Part shown: piece by piece, positions 10,010 through 19,677 of the stretch
Layout of the letters: each line of letters opens with the position of its first letter
How positions within the stretch are numbered: the first letter of the stretch is position 1
Assembly (NCBI RefSeq): GCF_015560805.1
Contig: NZ_JADMSO010000005.1
Span: 124,001-188,000 of the forward strand
Source of the DNA: Mediterraneibacter glycyrrhizinilyticus
GTDB lineage: Bacteria; Bacillota; Clostridia; Lachnospirales; Lachnospiraceae
Direction of reading: 5' to 3'
DNA: 64,000 bases
Made by a program: the position numbers and the translations under genes
The notes under the pieces: model-generated
Database searches by the model: none
Told to the model about the DNA's origin: nothing
What the model saw: the letters and a program-made list of their open reading frames with translations, nothing else

Positions 10010-10804
10010 TTACGGAAGCGTTGCCAGCAGATCTTCCAGTACATCGTCAACCGAGTCGGTAACATAGGTAGAATAATAGGAAATTCCAGGGGCGGCATTG
10101 GACATTGCGTAGCTTGTGCCGACGAACTGCAGCATTTCTACATCGTTGTACTGATCGCCGAATGCCATACATTCTTCCGGTTTGATGTCAAGCCGGTTGA
10201 TCAGCTTTTCGAGCGCCGCGCCCTTGTTGGTTCCCGGTGCGATAAAATCGATCCAGATATTGCCGGATGTTACCACCTTGATTTCCGATGAAAACATATC
10301 CTGCAGATGCTTCTGGTATTTATCAACAATATGCGGACCGTCGTTCATATTACAGATCGCAATCTTCAGGATCGGACCGTCTACTTCACGGATGTCGTCG
10401 ACGATCTGCGTCGTATTGTGCATGACGTTGACGATATGATTGACAAAGGCTTCGTCGTTGTTTTCGATAAAGCAGGAATCTTCCCGGGATACGACGACTT
10501 CAAAGTTGCCCTCCCGTTTGATCTCCTCAAGGATTCGTCGGCAGAGATCCGGATCGATCGTAGAGCGCGAGATCACCTCGCCCTGATGGATACAGACAGA
10601 GCCGTTTTCGGCAATATAAGAAATGTCATCGTGAAGCGCAGCAAAAACTCTTCGTTCATTATCATATTGGCGCCCACTGGCTGCTACAAAATGGATCCCC
10701 TTTTCCGTTAATCTGCGGATCAGATCTTCCGAACGTGGTGAGAGGGACTGAGCTCCCCCCTGAAGCAATGTGCCGTCTAAGTCACTTGCGACTAATTTTA
10801 TCAT
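10010..10804 (-). CDS. Cof-type HAD family sugar-phosphate phosphatase
   Basis: A 264-residue HAD hydrolase of the Cof type (IIB cap). Motif I is DLDGTLLQ at residues 9-16, Lys in NKGAALEKL is motif III, and GDQYNDVEML is motif IV. Enzymes of this group remove phosphate from sugar phosphates, FMN or similar cytoplasmic metabolites; substrate cannot be read from sequence. ATG at 10804 follows GGAGGTA on the minus strand. Divergent from glmM and convergent with rpiB. Confidence 0.9.
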   Translation of the reverse strand: MIKLVASDLDGTLLQGGAQSLSPRSEDLIRRLTEKGIHFVAASGRQYDNERRVFAALHDDISYIAENGSVCIHQGEVISRSTIDPDLCRRILEEIKREGNFEVVVSREDSCFIENNDEAFVNHIVNVMHNTTQIVDDIREVDGPILKIAICNMNDGPHIVDKYQKHLQDMFSSEIKVVTSGNIWIDFIAPGTNKGAALEKLINRLDIKPEECMAFGDQYNDVEMLQFVGTSYAMSNAAPGISYYSTYVTDSVDDVLEDLLATLP

Positions 10805-10945
10805 AAAAAAATACCTCCGAAATCAGTAAAAAATTTATACAGAACCGCGAAAAAATAAGAGCTTTCATTGCTATCTTAACGTAAATTGAGACATTTGTAT
10901 AGTAGGACTTTTCTAAACGTTCAGTTTAGCCTTTTCAAAAAAATG

Positions 10946-10974
10946 TTGTATCTGTTCATAAAAAAGAATATAAT
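10946..10974 (+). promoter_or_regulatory. glmM promoter
   Basis: TTGTAT (10946-10951), 17-base spacer, perfect TATAAT (10969-10974), 75 bases before the glmM start. The rest of the 245-base divergent region is AT-rich without another clear element. Confidence 0.72.
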
Positions 10975-11049
10975 GGGAATGATTCGTAAATCAATGACAG
11001 CGCCGGCGACAGAAAAAAGAACCGGCAGATTGTGAGGCAAGAGGAAATT

Positions 11050-12396
11050 ATGGGAAAATATTTTGGAACAGATGGCTTCCGCGGTGAGGCGAATGTAGTC
11101 CTGACTGTGGAGCATGCATTTAAGGTAGGAAGATATCTGGGATGGTACTTCAATCAGGAAGATCATAAGGCGAGAGTTGTGATCGGAAAAGATACGAGAC
11201 GCAGCAGCTATATGTTTGAATATGCATTGGCGGCAGGTCTGACGGCATCCGGAGCGGACGCGTATCTTCTCCATGTAACAACAACACCGAGTGTGTCTTA
11301 TGTTGTTCGCACCGAAGATTTTGATTGCGGAATCATGATCTCCGCAAGCCACAATCCATATTATGATAATGGGATCAAAGTGATCAATCGAAAAGGACAC
11401 AAGATGGAAGCGGAAGTGGAAGCAAAGATCGAAGCTTATATCGACGGCGAGATCGAAGAACTTCCGCTGGCGACAAGGGAGAATATGGGATGCACGATCG
11501 ACTATGCGGCAGGAAGAAACCGCTATATCGGACATTTGATCTCTCTGGCGACCCGCTCGTTTAAAAATATGCGCGTCGGTCTGGACTGCGCGAACGGAAG
11601 TTCCTTTAATATTGCAAAGAGTGTATTTGACGCATTGGGAGCGAAAACGTATGTGATCAGCAATGAGCCGGACGGATTAAATATCAATACCGACTGCGGT
11701 TCTACCCATATCCATAAGCTGCAGGAATTTGTAAAAGAGAAAAATCTGGACGTTGGATTTGCATTTGACGGGGATGCGGACCGCTGTATCGCAGTTGACG
11801 ACAAAGGAAACGTTGTGGACGGCGACTTGATCCTCTATGTATGCGGAAAATATCTGATGGAGCAGGGACGTCTTGCAGGCAATACGATCGTGACAACGAT
11901 CATGTCCAATCTCGGACTTTACAAAGCGTGCGACAAGATCAGCATGAAATATGAGCAGACAGCGGTAGGCGACAAGTATGTCTACGAAAATATGCTGCAG
12001 AATGGATTTGTTCTCGGAGGAGAACAGTCCGGTCATATTATTTTCAGCAAATATGCAAGAACCGGAGACGGGATACTGACCTCTTTGATGATCATGGAAG
12101 TGATTCTTGAGAAGAAGCAGTCTCTGTCCAAATTATGTGAAGAAGTCAAGATATATCCGCAGCTTCTGAAAAATGTCCGCGTAAAAGACAAGAAAACGGC
12201 GCGAGAGAATCCGGCAGTGCAGAAAGCAGTGGAAGAAGCGGCGAAAGCGTTGGGCGAGGACGGAAGAATCCTTGTGCGTGAGAGCGGAACCGAACCGGTG
12301 ATCCGCGTGATGGTGGAGGCTGCAACCGATGAAATCTGTGCAGAGCATGTGGATCGTGTGATCGCAGTGATCGAAGAGCAGGGACTGACCGCGTAA
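11050..12396 (+). CDS. glmM: Phosphoglucosamine mutase
   Basis: A 448-residue alpha-D-phosphohexomutase that converts glucosamine-6-phosphate to glucosamine-1-phosphate for peptidoglycan precursors. The catalytic serine is Ser100 in SASHNP, metal-binding aspartates are D240, D242 and D244 in DGDADR, the sugar loop is GGEQSGH and the phosphate loop RESGTEP. All are intact. The start at 11050 (MGKYFGTDGFRG) follows GAGGAA; the frame runs six codons further up without a site. Transcribed alone with promoter and terminator visible. Confidence 0.95.
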   Translation: MGKYFGTDGFRGEANVVLTVEHAFKVGRYLGWYFNQEDHKARVVIGKDTRRSSYMFEYALAAGLTASGADAYLLHVTTTPSVSYVVRTEDFDCGIMISASHNPYYDNGIKVINRKGHKMEAEVEAKIEAYIDGEIEELPLATRENMGCTIDYAAGRNRYIGHLISLATRSFKNMRVGLDCANGSSFNIAKSVFDALGAKTYVISNEPDGLNINTDCGSTHIHKLQEFVKEKNLDVGFAFDGDADRCIAVDDKGNVVDGDLILYVCGKYLMEQGRLAGNTIVTTIMSNLGLYKACDKISMKYEQTAVGDKYVYENMLQNGFVLGGEQSGHIIFSKYARTGDGILTSLMIMEVILEKKQSLSKLCEEVKIYPQLLKNVRVKDKKTARENPAVQKAVEEAAKALGEDGRILVRESGTEPVIRVMVEAATDEICAEHVDRVIAVIEEQGLTA

Positions 12397-12424
12397 AAAT
12401 CAAAAATCATTAAGACAATAGATT

Positions 12425-12468
12425 GGCAGGTGCAAAAGAGTTTCTACTCTGCACCTGCCTTTTTGACA
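12425..12468 (+). terminator. glmM terminator
   Basis: GGCAGGTGCA pairs with TGCACCTGCC, followed by TTTTT. Confidence 0.9.
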
Positions 12469-12502
12469 TTCTCCACATAAAAGAAACAAAATATGTATTT
12501 TA

Positions 12503-12531
12503 TTGACAAAATCACTTATATTTTTACAAAT
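12503..12531 (+). promoter_or_regulatory. Possible chemoreceptor promoter
   Basis: TTGACA at 12503-12508 with a weak TACAAA 16 bases on. An overlapping TCCGATAT at 12535-12542 resembles the sigma-D (flagellar) -10 GCCGATAA, but the -35 partner is poor. Which is used cannot be decided here. Confidence 0.35.
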
Positions 12532-12602
12532 AAGTCCGATATTCAAAGAGTATGGCGAGATTTTTTGAGCGAACATGATTTGTTACAGGGAGGGAATTTA
12601 TT

Positions 12603-14309
12603 ATGAAAACAATTAAAAATCTTAAAATTCGTCAGAAATTGTATGTACTGATTGGTATTGCAGTGTTTGGACTGCTGTCTGTGCAAAGTATGTCGCTGTT
12701 TCAAATGAGGAATTTGAATAATGTAAACCATACAATTGTAGAAAACTGGCTTCCCAGTCTGAGTACTGCACGGAATATGAATACGACAATGTCAAATATA
12801 CGATTGAATGAGACTGTCATATCAACGGCAGAGATAAATGAAGACATTTCCGCGAATATCGGGTATCTTGAAAAAGAGATGAACACGATGGAAGGATTGT
12901 TAAAATCTTATCAAAGTACATTACTTAATGAAGAGGATGAAAAATTATTAGATATTTTGAAAAGTGACTGGAATTCTTACAAAGAATTGGATCAGGAAAT
13001 ATTGAAGCTTGTGGAAAAGGGAAATCCGGAAGCAGCTTTGGCAAAATTGAACAGCGATGGAGTTGAATTGTATAATGCAATGAGTGATGCGCTGAATAAT
13101 ATGATTTCTTACAATATGGAAGGAAGTACTCTCGCCAGTGAGGAAAGCAGTCATACTTATTCGGCAGCCAATACAAGTATGATGGTTTTGCTGATCGTAA
13201 TTACGGTAGCAGGCGGAATCGCATGTGTCATAGTTGTGAAGAGTATTGTAATGCCACTGAAACAGATCGAAAAGGCGATCATTGAAATTGCAGGTGGAAA
13301 TTTAGATATTTCTATCTCCTATGAATCCAAAGATGAACTGGGAGTATTGTCAAATCATTTTCGGGAGTTAGTGAGAAAGCTGAAAGTGATCATTCAGGAT
13401 GAAAATATCTTTTTAGGCAAAATGGCATCCGGTGATTTTACGGTAGATACAGAATGTGAGGAAGAATACATTGGCGATTTTCATCCGCTTCTTCTTTCGT
13501 TTAGAAAAATTGCAGAGCGTTTAAGTGATACAGTTCTTCAGATCAGCGAAAGTGCTGATAAGGTGGCTTCCGGAGCAGAGAATGTATCATCAGGCTCACA
13601 GGAACTTTCGCAAGGTGCATTAGAACAGACAAGTTCCATTCAGGAGCTTTCATTTGCAATAGAAGAAATTTCCGATCAGATTCGGCAAAATGCGGATACT
13701 GCAGCGAAAGCGACAGAACAAGTGGGTAAGGTTGGAAATGAAATGCATTTAAGTAATCAGAAAATGCAAAAAATGGTTGAGGCAATGGACGACATCAGTC
13801 ATAGTTCCGATGAGATCGGAAAAATCATTAAGACGATTGAAGATATTGCATTTCAGACCAATATTCTTGCATTAAATGCAGCTGTGGAGGCAGCGCGCGC
13901 AGGCAGTGCGGGAAAGGGATTTGCGGTTGTTGCTGATGAAGTGCGAAATCTGGCAAGCAAAAGTGCCGAGGCATCGAAAGGCACGGCAGCGTTGATCGCA
14001 AAATCAATTCAGTCAGTGGAAAATGGAACAGCAATTGTAAATGAAACGGCAAAATCATTGGATAAAGCGGTAAATGGATCGAAAGAATTTACACAGTTGA
14101 TCGATCAGATTTCAGCAGCCAGCAATCAGCAGGCTTCCTCAGTGACTCAGATCACAACCGGAATCAATCAAATTTCGGAAGTAATCCATGCGAATTCGGC
14201 GACGGCTGAAAGAAGTGCATCCGCCAGTGAAGAGTTATCTTTGCAATCGCAGAAGATGAAAGAAATGGTCAGTCATTTTCAATTAAAGACGGGAAACAAA
14301 TCATATTAA
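12603..14309 (+). CDS. Methyl-accepting chemotaxis protein
   Basis: A 568-residue membrane chemoreceptor. Transmembrane helices at about 14-33 and 192-214 enclose a helical four-helix-bundle type sensor domain; a HAMP domain follows (about 214-265), then a long signalling domain whose hairpin tip [18 protein letters not shown] near residue 418 is the CheA/CheW contact site. ATG at 12603 follows GGGAGGGAATTT. It stands alone: no che or fla genes lie in the window. Base composition is more AT-rich than its neighbours, which may reflect separate ancestry. Ligand unknown. Confidence 0.95.
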   Translation: MKTIKNLKIRQKLYVLIGIAVFGLLSVQSMSLFQMRNLNNVNHTIVENWLPSLSTARNMNTTMSNIRLNETVISTAEINEDISANIGYLEKEMNTMEGLLKSYQSTLLNEEDEKLLDILKSDWNSYKELDQEILKLVEKGNPEAALAKLNSDGVELYNAMSDALNNMISYNMEGSTLASEESSHTYSAANTSMMVLLIVITVAGGIACVIVVKSIVMPLKQIEKAIIEIAGGNLDISISYESKDELGVLSNHFRELVRKLKVIIQDENIFLGKMASGDFTVDTECEEEYIGDFHPLLLSFRKIAERLSDTVLQISESADKVASGAENVSSGSQELSQGALEQTSSIQELSFAIEEISDQIRQNADTAAKATEQVGKVGNEMHLSNQKMQKMVEAMDDISHSSDEIGKIIKTIEDIAFQTNILALNAAVEAARAGSAGKGFAVVADEVRNLASKSAEASKGTAALIAKSIQSVENGTAIVNETAKSLDKAVNGSKEFTQLIDQISAASNQQASSVTQITTGINQISEVIHANSATAERSASASEELSLQSQKMKEMVSHFQLKTGNKSY

Positions 14310-14313
14310 ATGT

Positions 14314-14357
14314 AACTCCCCAAAGGAATTTTTAGAAACGAATTCTTTTGGGGAGTT
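14314..14357. terminator. Bidirectional terminator, chemoreceptor and amidase
   Basis: AACTCCCCAAAGGAAT pairs with ATTCTTTTGGGGAGTT (near-perfect 16-base stem). Lies between convergent genes. Confidence 0.85.
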
Positions 14358-14378
14358 CCTATTTGTGAAAGTGTTGTT

Positions 14379-15143
14379 TCAGGAAGAGACGATCAATGTG
14401 ACGTATCCGGCACGTTTTAAGCGCCGTTCCATATCGACCGCCGCATCGAGACTCGGAAAATTTCCGACGCGGACACGGAAATAGCCGTCGCCCTCCTCAA
14501 TGAAAGCAGGGTAGTCCTGAGCCTGAAGTTCGTTGACTAAGCGGTTTGCATAGACCGGATTCCGGAAAGAACCGACCTGCACCCGGTAGTTGCCGGGAAC
14601 GGGAGCTGGAGACTGATTGAATGTATCTAAAATCCCGGCGGCGATCGCATGGGCGATGTCGTCGAAGTTATTGTCGAACAGTTGATTGTCCGTGTCGGAA
14701 TTGATGAAACCGACTTCCACAAGGACAGCGGGCATTTTTGTTCGTTTCAGGACGACGAGGTTCGGGCGAGCTTTCACGCCGAGATTGACAAAGCCGACAC
14801 TTTCCAGTTGGTCGTTGATGTTCTGCGCCATTTCCAGTTTGATACCGGACAGGCTGTATACAAGAGATTCCACACCAGAAACAGCATTGTCGGTCGGAAA
14901 TGAATTTCGATGAATAGACACAAAAAAATCCACGCCGGCTTCATTGGCTTCCATCGCTTTCTGATAAGGGGATTCATAGACGTCGGTCGTGCGGGTGTAC
15001 TCGACATCAATATCGTTGTTCTGAAGAATTTCCCCGACGGCGAGGGTGAGGCGAAGCGTGTCGTCTTTTTCTTGCCGTCCGTTGTAGACCGCGCCTGGGT
15101 CACGTCCCCCATGACCGGCGTCGAGCATAATAGAGTAAGGCAT
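14379..15143 (-). CDS. N-acetylmuramoyl-L-alanine amidase with SPOR domain (CwlC-like)
   Basis: A 254-residue zinc amidase that cuts between muramic acid and the peptide stem. Amidase_3 domain spans residues 3-175: zinc ligands H11 (DAGHGG), E25 and H78 (SIHRNS), catalytic E143 (VEVGF). A SPOR peptidoglycan-binding domain covers about 182-254. There is no signal peptide. This combination and length match Bacillus CwlC, a mother-cell lysin made late in sporulation, which is my inferred role. Start at 15143 chosen because an AGAAAGGATC site precedes it and the domain begins at once; the frame extends 16 codons upstream without a site. Confidence 0.92.
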   Translation of the reverse strand: MPYSIMLDAGHGGRDPGAVYNGRQEKDDTLRLTLAVGEILQNNDIDVEYTRTTDVYESPYQKAMEANEAGVDFFVSIHRNSFPTDNAVSGVESLVYSLSGIKLEMAQNINDQLESVGFVNLGVKARPNLVVLKRTKMPAVLVEVGFINSDTDNQLFDNNFDDIAHAIAAGILDTFNQSPAPVPGNYRVQVGSFRNPVYANRLVNELQAQDYPAFIEEGDGYFRVRVGNFPSLDAAVDMERRLKRAGYVTLIVSS

Positions 15144-15259
15144 AGTTACAGATCCTTTCTTTTTAAAATATGCGGCGCAAGAGGCATGCATCCTGCCTAT
15201 GTTTTGATGAAAACAGCAGCCGCTTTCTACCAGTATATGAAAAAACTCGTAAACCGCGA

Positions 15260-15288
15260 TTGTCTTTTTTCATTTTATAGTCTATAAT
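15260..15288 (+). promoter_or_regulatory. fba promoter
   Basis: TTGTCT (15260-15265), 17-base spacer, TATAAT (15283-15288), 65 bases before the fba start. Confidence 0.75.
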
Positions 15289-15353
15289 AAAACAAGTGAA
15301 AACACTTCCGTGTCTAATAGGGGGCACGGCAGCATAGAATAGGAGGAAACATT

Positions 15354-16220
15354 ATGTTAGTATCAGCAAAAGAAATGCTCCAGAAAGCAAAAGCAGGTCA
15401 TTACGCAGTAGGACAGTTCAACATCAACAACCTTGAGTGGACAAAGGCAATCCTGACAGCAGCAGAAGAGTGTAAATCACCGGTTATCCTTGGAGTATCA
15501 GAGGGTGCGGGAAAGTATATGACAGGATATAAAACAGTAGTAGGTATGGTAAACGGAATGCTCGAAGAACTGAATATCACAGTTCCGGTAGCGCTTCATT
15601 TAGATCACGGCAGCTACGAAGGATGTTTGAAATGTGTGGAAGCAGGATTTTCCTCCATTATGTTTGACGGTTCCCATTATCCGATCGAAGAAAATGTGGA
15701 GAAGACAAAAGAACTTGTGAAGATCGCACATGAGAACAACATGTCCATCGAGGCAGAAGTAGGATCCATCGGCGGAGAAGAAGACGGCGTTGTAGGAAAA
15801 GGCGAATGCGCAGACCCGAACGAATGTAAGATGATCGCTGATCTTGGAATTGACTTCCTTGCAGCAGGAATCGGCAACATCCACGGAAAATATCCGGCAA
15901 ACTGGGAGGGACTCAGCTTTGAGACTCTGGATGCGATCCAGCAGCTGACAGGCGATATGCCGCTCGTACTTCACGGCGGTACAGGAATTCCGGAAGAGAT
16001 GATCAAAAAAGCGATCGATTTGGGTGTTGCAAAGATCAACGTGAACACAGAGTGTCAGCTTTCTTTCGCGGCAGCTACAAGAAAGTACATTGAGGCTGGA
16101 AAAGATCTGGAGGGAAAAGGATTCGATCCTAGAAAACTTCTGAAACCGGGCGCAGACGCGATCATCGCAACAGTAAAAGAGAAGATGGAACTTTTCGGAT
16201 CTATCGGAAAAGCTGAATAA
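15354..16220 (+). CDS. fba: Class II fructose-1,6-bisphosphate aldolase
   Basis: A 288-residue zinc-dependent aldolase that splits fructose-1,6-bisphosphate into dihydroxyacetone phosphate and glyceraldehyde-3-phosphate in glycolysis and works in reverse in gluconeogenesis. LHLDHG (near 83) holds the catalytic aspartate and a zinc histidine; GNIHGKYP and LHGGTGIP supply the other zinc and phosphate-binding residues. AGGAGGAAAC precedes the ATG. Related tagatose-bisphosphate aldolases are similar, but single-gene context with a strong promoter favours the glycolytic enzyme. Confidence 0.95.
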   Translation: MLVSAKEMLQKAKAGHYAVGQFNINNLEWTKAILTAAEECKSPVILGVSEGAGKYMTGYKTVVGMVNGMLEELNITVPVALHLDHGSYEGCLKCVEAGFSSIMFDGSHYPIEENVEKTKELVKIAHENNMSIEAEVGSIGGEEDGVVGKGECADPNECKMIADLGIDFLAAGIGNIHGKYPANWEGLSFETLDAIQQLTGDMPLVLHGGTGIPEEMIKKAIDLGVAKINVNTECQLSFAAATRKYIEAGKDLEGKGFDPRKLLKPGADAIIATVKEKMELFGSIGKAE

Positions 16221-16247
16221 TTATAGGTGAATTGTTAAAATTTATAC

Positions 16248-16276
16248 TTGCGTTTTTCAAAATGTTGCGCTATACT
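16248..16276 (+). promoter_or_regulatory. glnN promoter
   Basis: TTGCGT (16248-16253), 17-base spacer, TATACT (16271-16276). Transcription would start near 16283, upstream of the hairpin at 16295-16331. Confidence 0.65.
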
Positions 16277-16294
16277 GACAAGCGAAAAGCAGAA

Positions 16295-16331
16295 CAAGGG
16301 TGTTCCAAGTTAAGTGGAATACCCTTTTTTC
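16295..16331 (+). terminator. Attenuator-like terminator in the glnN leader
   Basis: AAGGGTGTTCCA pairs with TGGAATACCCTT (one wobble) followed by TTTTTT. It lies after the promoter and before glnN, so it would stop glnN transcription unless read through. It could also be the fba terminator if the promoter at 16248 is not real. Confidence 0.7.
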
Positions 16332-16385
16332 ATAGAAAACAGTCTTTGATCTGCTGTGAATGCTATGAAGAAGAGAGGATGGACT

Positions 16386-18500
16386 ATGGGTACAGAATTG
16401 ATCAATGTTACGGATATTTTCGGTGAAAATGTATTCAATGACACGGTGATGCAGGAACGTCTGCCGAAAAAGATTTACAAGAATCTGAAAAAGACCATTG
16501 AAGAGGGGAAAGAGCTCGATCTCGAGACCGCTGATGTGATCGCGCATGAGATGAAAGAGTGGGCGATCGAGAAAGGGGCAACTCACTATACGCACTGGTT
16601 TCTGCCGTTGACCGGAGTGACGGCCGAGAAGCATGATTCTTTTATTTCCGCACCGCTGCCGAGCGGCAAGGTGCTGATGAGTTTCTCGGGAAAAGAACTG
16701 ATCAAAGGCGAGCCGGATGCGTCTTCCTTTCCGTCGGGCGGACTGCGCGCTACATTTGAGGCGAGAGGATATACGGCATGGGATTGCACTTCTCCGGCAT
16801 TTGTAAGACAGGATGCATCGGGGGCGGTACTTTGTATTCCGACTGCATTTTGTTCTTATACCGGTGAAGCGCTCGACCAGAAGACGCCGCTTCTTCGTTC
16901 CATGGAGGCGATCGATAAGGAATCCTTGCGTCTGCTCCGGTTGTTTGGGAATACAACATCCAGAAAAGTAACGCCGTCTGTCGGAGCCGAGCAGGAATAT
17001 TTCCTTGTGGATGCAGAGAAATTTTTGCAGAGAAAAGACTTGATCTATGCCGGAAGAACGTTGTTCGGCGCAATGCCGCCGAAAGGACAGGAACTGGACG
17101 ATCATTATTTCGGCACGATCCGCCAGCGGATCGCGGCGTTTATGCGCGACGTCAATATTGAACTCTGGAAAGTTGGTGTTTCCGCAAAGACCCAGCATAA
17201 CGAGGTGGCTCCGGCACAGCATGAACTGGCGCCGATCTACACGAAAGTCAATATCGCGGTGGATCACAATCAGATCGTGATGCAGACATTGAAGCGGGTG
17301 GCGAGCCAGCATGGAATGAAGTGTCTGCTGCATGAGAAGCCGTTTGCCGGAGTCAATGGTTCCGGAAAGCATAACAACTGGTCGCTTGTGACGGACGACG
17401 GGATCAATATGCTGGAACCGGGCAAGACGCCGCATGAAAACACACAGTTTTTGCTTGTGCTGACCTGTATTTTGAAAGCGGTAAATCAATATGCAGATCT
17501 GCTCCGTGAGTCGGCGGCAGATCCGGGAAACGATCACAGACTCGGAGCCAACGAAGCGCCTCCGGCGATCATTTCGGTATTCTTAGGCGAGCAGCTGGAA
17601 GATGTTCTGGAACAGCTGATCAGTACCGGAGAAGCAACCCACAGTCTGAAAGGAGGCACTTTGCAGACCGGAGTTACAACACTACCGGATCTGTACAAAG
17701 ACGCAACGGACAGAAACAGAACGTCGCCGTTCGCATTTACGGGAAATAAATTTGAATTCCGCATGGTTGGATCGAGAGATTCCATTGCAAACCCGAATAT
17801 CGTGCTGAATACGATCGTTGCGGAAGCATTTGCGGAAGCCTGCGACGTATTGGAACAGGCAGATGATTTTGACAAGGCGGTACATGATCTGATCAAGGAA
17901 TACGCGACAGAGAATCAGGCGATCGTCTTCAATGGAAACGGTTATTCCGAAGAATGGGTAAAAGAGGCTGAACGCCGCGGTCTTCCGAACATCAAGTCCA
18001 TGGTGGAAGCGATCCCGGCGATCACGACAGAGAAAGCCGTGCAATTATTTGAGCGGTTTAATGTCTTTACGAGAGCGGAGCTGGAATCCCGTGCCGAGAT
18101 CCAGTATGAGGCTTATGCGAAAGCGATCAATATTGAGGCGCGCACAATGATCGACATGGCGAGCAAGCAGTTTGTTCCGGCATTTATCGGTTACACGAAG
18201 ACACTTGCGGATACGATCAACTCGGTGAAAGCGGCGGGCGCGGATGCAAGCGTACAGCTGGAGATCCTGAATGAAGTGTCGGCTCTGCTAAAAGAGACGA
18301 AAGAAGCGCTCCAGGTGCTCGTGAAACTGACGGAAGAGGCTGCCGGAAAAGAAGAAGGTCCGGAGCAGGCGAACTTTTACCATTCGGAAGTCGTTCCGGC
18401 GATGGAGGCTTTGAGAGCTCCGGTTGATAAGCTGGAAATGATCATCGATAAGGAAGTATGGCCGATGCCGTCTTACGGCGATCTGATCTTTGAAGTGTAG
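16386..18500 (+). CDS. glnN: Type III glutamine synthetase
   Basis: A 704-residue glutamine synthetase of the large GSIII class, making glutamine from glutamate, ammonia and ATP. The length, the GAEQEYFLVD motif (near 206), AKTQHNEVAPAQHELAP and NGSGKHNNWS segments identify it. GSIII forms dodecamers and differs from the 450-residue GlnA type. The start at 16386 (MGTELINV) has GAGAGGA upstream; ATGs at 16356 and 16365 have no site. Expression is probably controlled by the hairpin in the leader. Confidence 0.95.
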   Translation: MGTELINVTDIFGENVFNDTVMQERLPKKIYKNLKKTIEEGKELDLETADVIAHEMKEWAIEKGATHYTHWFLPLTGVTAEKHDSFISAPLPSGKVLMSFSGKELIKGEPDASSFPSGGLRATFEARGYTAWDCTSPAFVRQDASGAVLCIPTAFCSYTGEALDQKTPLLRSMEAIDKESLRLLRLFGNTTSRKVTPSVGAEQEYFLVDAEKFLQRKDLIYAGRTLFGAMPPKGQELDDHYFGTIRQRIAAFMRDVNIELWKVGVSAKTQHNEVAPAQHELAPIYTKVNIAVDHNQIVMQTLKRVASQHGMKCLLHEKPFAGVNGSGKHNNWSLVTDDGINMLEPGKTPHENTQFLLVLTCILKAVNQYADLLRESAADPGNDHRLGANEAPPAIISVFLGEQLEDVLEQLISTGEATHSLKGGTLQTGVTTLPDLYKDATDRNRTSPFAFTGNKFEFRMVGSRDSIANPNIVLNTIVAEAFAEACDVLEQADDFDKAVHDLIKEYATENQAIVFNGNGYSEEWVKEAERRGLPNIKSMVEAIPAITTEKAVQLFERFNVFTRAELESRAEIQYEAYAKAINIEARTMIDMASKQFVPAFIGYTKTLADTINSVKAAGADASVQLEILNEVSALLKETKEALQVLVKLTEEAAGKEEGPEQANFYHSEVVPAMEALRAPVDKLEMIIDKEVWPMPSYGDLIFEV

Positions 18501-18520
18501 GAGAGGGCAGCGTGGAAGAG

Positions 18521-18555
18521 GGGGCGGATCCGTTTAAAAGGATCTGCCCCCCTTG
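18521..18555 (+). terminator. glnN terminator
   Basis: GGGGCGGATCC pairs with GGATCTGCCCC (one wobble). The tail CCCTTGTC is poor in T, so efficiency may be partial. Confidence 0.65.
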
Positions 18556-18591
18556 TCAAGCAGACAATTGCCAAATATCCCCCTCCCTCTT

Positions 18592-19443
18592 TCAAAACGA
18601 ACATCGTTTCAAATATTCCGCGCTTCGTTCCAGTGATCTCAGCGGCGATTTATCTATCCAGTTTTTATGCGTCTCAAGGATCACGGCGTCTACGCCGACT
18701 GCTTTCGCCTGTGTAAGAAGCGCGTCCAGATCCATGTTGCCGTCGCCCAGCTCCATGCTGTCGGATGTGAGGATCGGCGTCATGGACGGACCGGTAATCC
18801 TCGTTCCACGGTCATTGATGTGGAAGAGCTTCATCCGTGTGCCGAGGCGTTTCATGACGTCCGGAGCAGATACGCCGGCTTCGGTCGGCCAGTAGGAATC
18901 AAACTCAAATCCAACCAGATCCGGATCAGTCTCCCGGATCAGAAGTTCATAAGCAGTCAGTCCGGGTTCAACTTTCCGAAATTCACAATTGTGATTGTGG
19001 TAGGAAAGCTGAATGCCGGATTTTTTTAATTCTGTCGCGGCATGGTTGAGATCGGAAGCCAGTTTGCAGACAGCCGCTTTATCGGAATAATCAAAGCGAT
19101 ACATTCCTGTGATGACAATATGTTTCGTTTGAAATTCATTTGCTTCCCGGATGACGGCGTCCGGATCTTTCCGGACCGAGCCAAGATCTTCGTGGAGAGA
19201 GACTGCGTGCAGTCCGGCTTCTTTCAGAAGTTCTTTCCAGTGATAATTGCCGCCTTTTCCGACCGGCATTCCGGCAAATTTGGTCAGCATCCGCACGATA
19301 AACGGTGTAGGGCGTATCATAAATCCGTTCAGTTCGATGCCGTCGTATCCTGCCTGTTTGATACATCTTAAAGTTTCTTTTGTCTGTGCTTCTGTTTTAC
19401 AGACTGTCCCGAGCATGATTTGCTGTACTGCTTTTTCTATCAT
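18592..19443 (-). CDS. Sugar phosphate isomerase/epimerase family protein
   Basis: A 283-residue TIM-barrel protein of the xylose-isomerase-like AP endonuclease 2 superfamily. Metal-ligand positions are recognisable: SYHNHNCEF, GFEFDSYWP, LFHINDRG and VILETHKN. Family members isomerise or epimerise sugars or inositol derivatives; substrate unknown. Start set at 19443 (MIEKAV), where GCAGGG lies eight bases upstream; an ATG eight codons earlier has none. It is divergent from the GH1 gene and may belong functionally to the carbohydrate locus. Confidence 0.88.
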   Translation of the reverse strand: MIEKAVQQIMLGTVCKTEAQTKETLRCIKQAGYDGIELNGFMIRPTPFIVRMLTKFAGMPVGKGGNYHWKELLKEAGLHAVSLHEDLGSVRKDPDAVIREANEFQTKHIVITGMYRFDYSDKAAVCKLASDLNHAATELKKSGIQLSYHNHNCEFRKVEPGLTAYELLIRETDPDLVGFEFDSYWPTEAGVSAPDVMKRLGTRMKLFHINDRGTRITGPSMTPILTSDSMELGDGNMDLDALLTQAKAVGVDAVILETHKNWIDKSPLRSLERSAEYLKRCSF

Positions 19444-19677
19444 AAAATACCCTGCTTTCTTTTCCATTTTTTGTGAACAAACCGGAAGTATTCCGTACTT
19501 GTCTATTGTACAGGAATTTGTTTCAAAAAGAGGTTCTTTTATTCGTGAAAATGTTCTATTATTAATTCAAAAATGAAACATAGCGAATACAGAAACACAA
19601 AGACGAAAAAATGAACGCATAAAATTTTCATTTCTTGTATGATACAGACAGAAAAGATGGAGACGAGGAGGTCTGTT

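Noticed and set aside
16257-17537. 426-codon open frame antisense to glnN
   Set aside because: It is a shadow of glnN, very Arg/Cys/His-rich, and shows no family resemblance.
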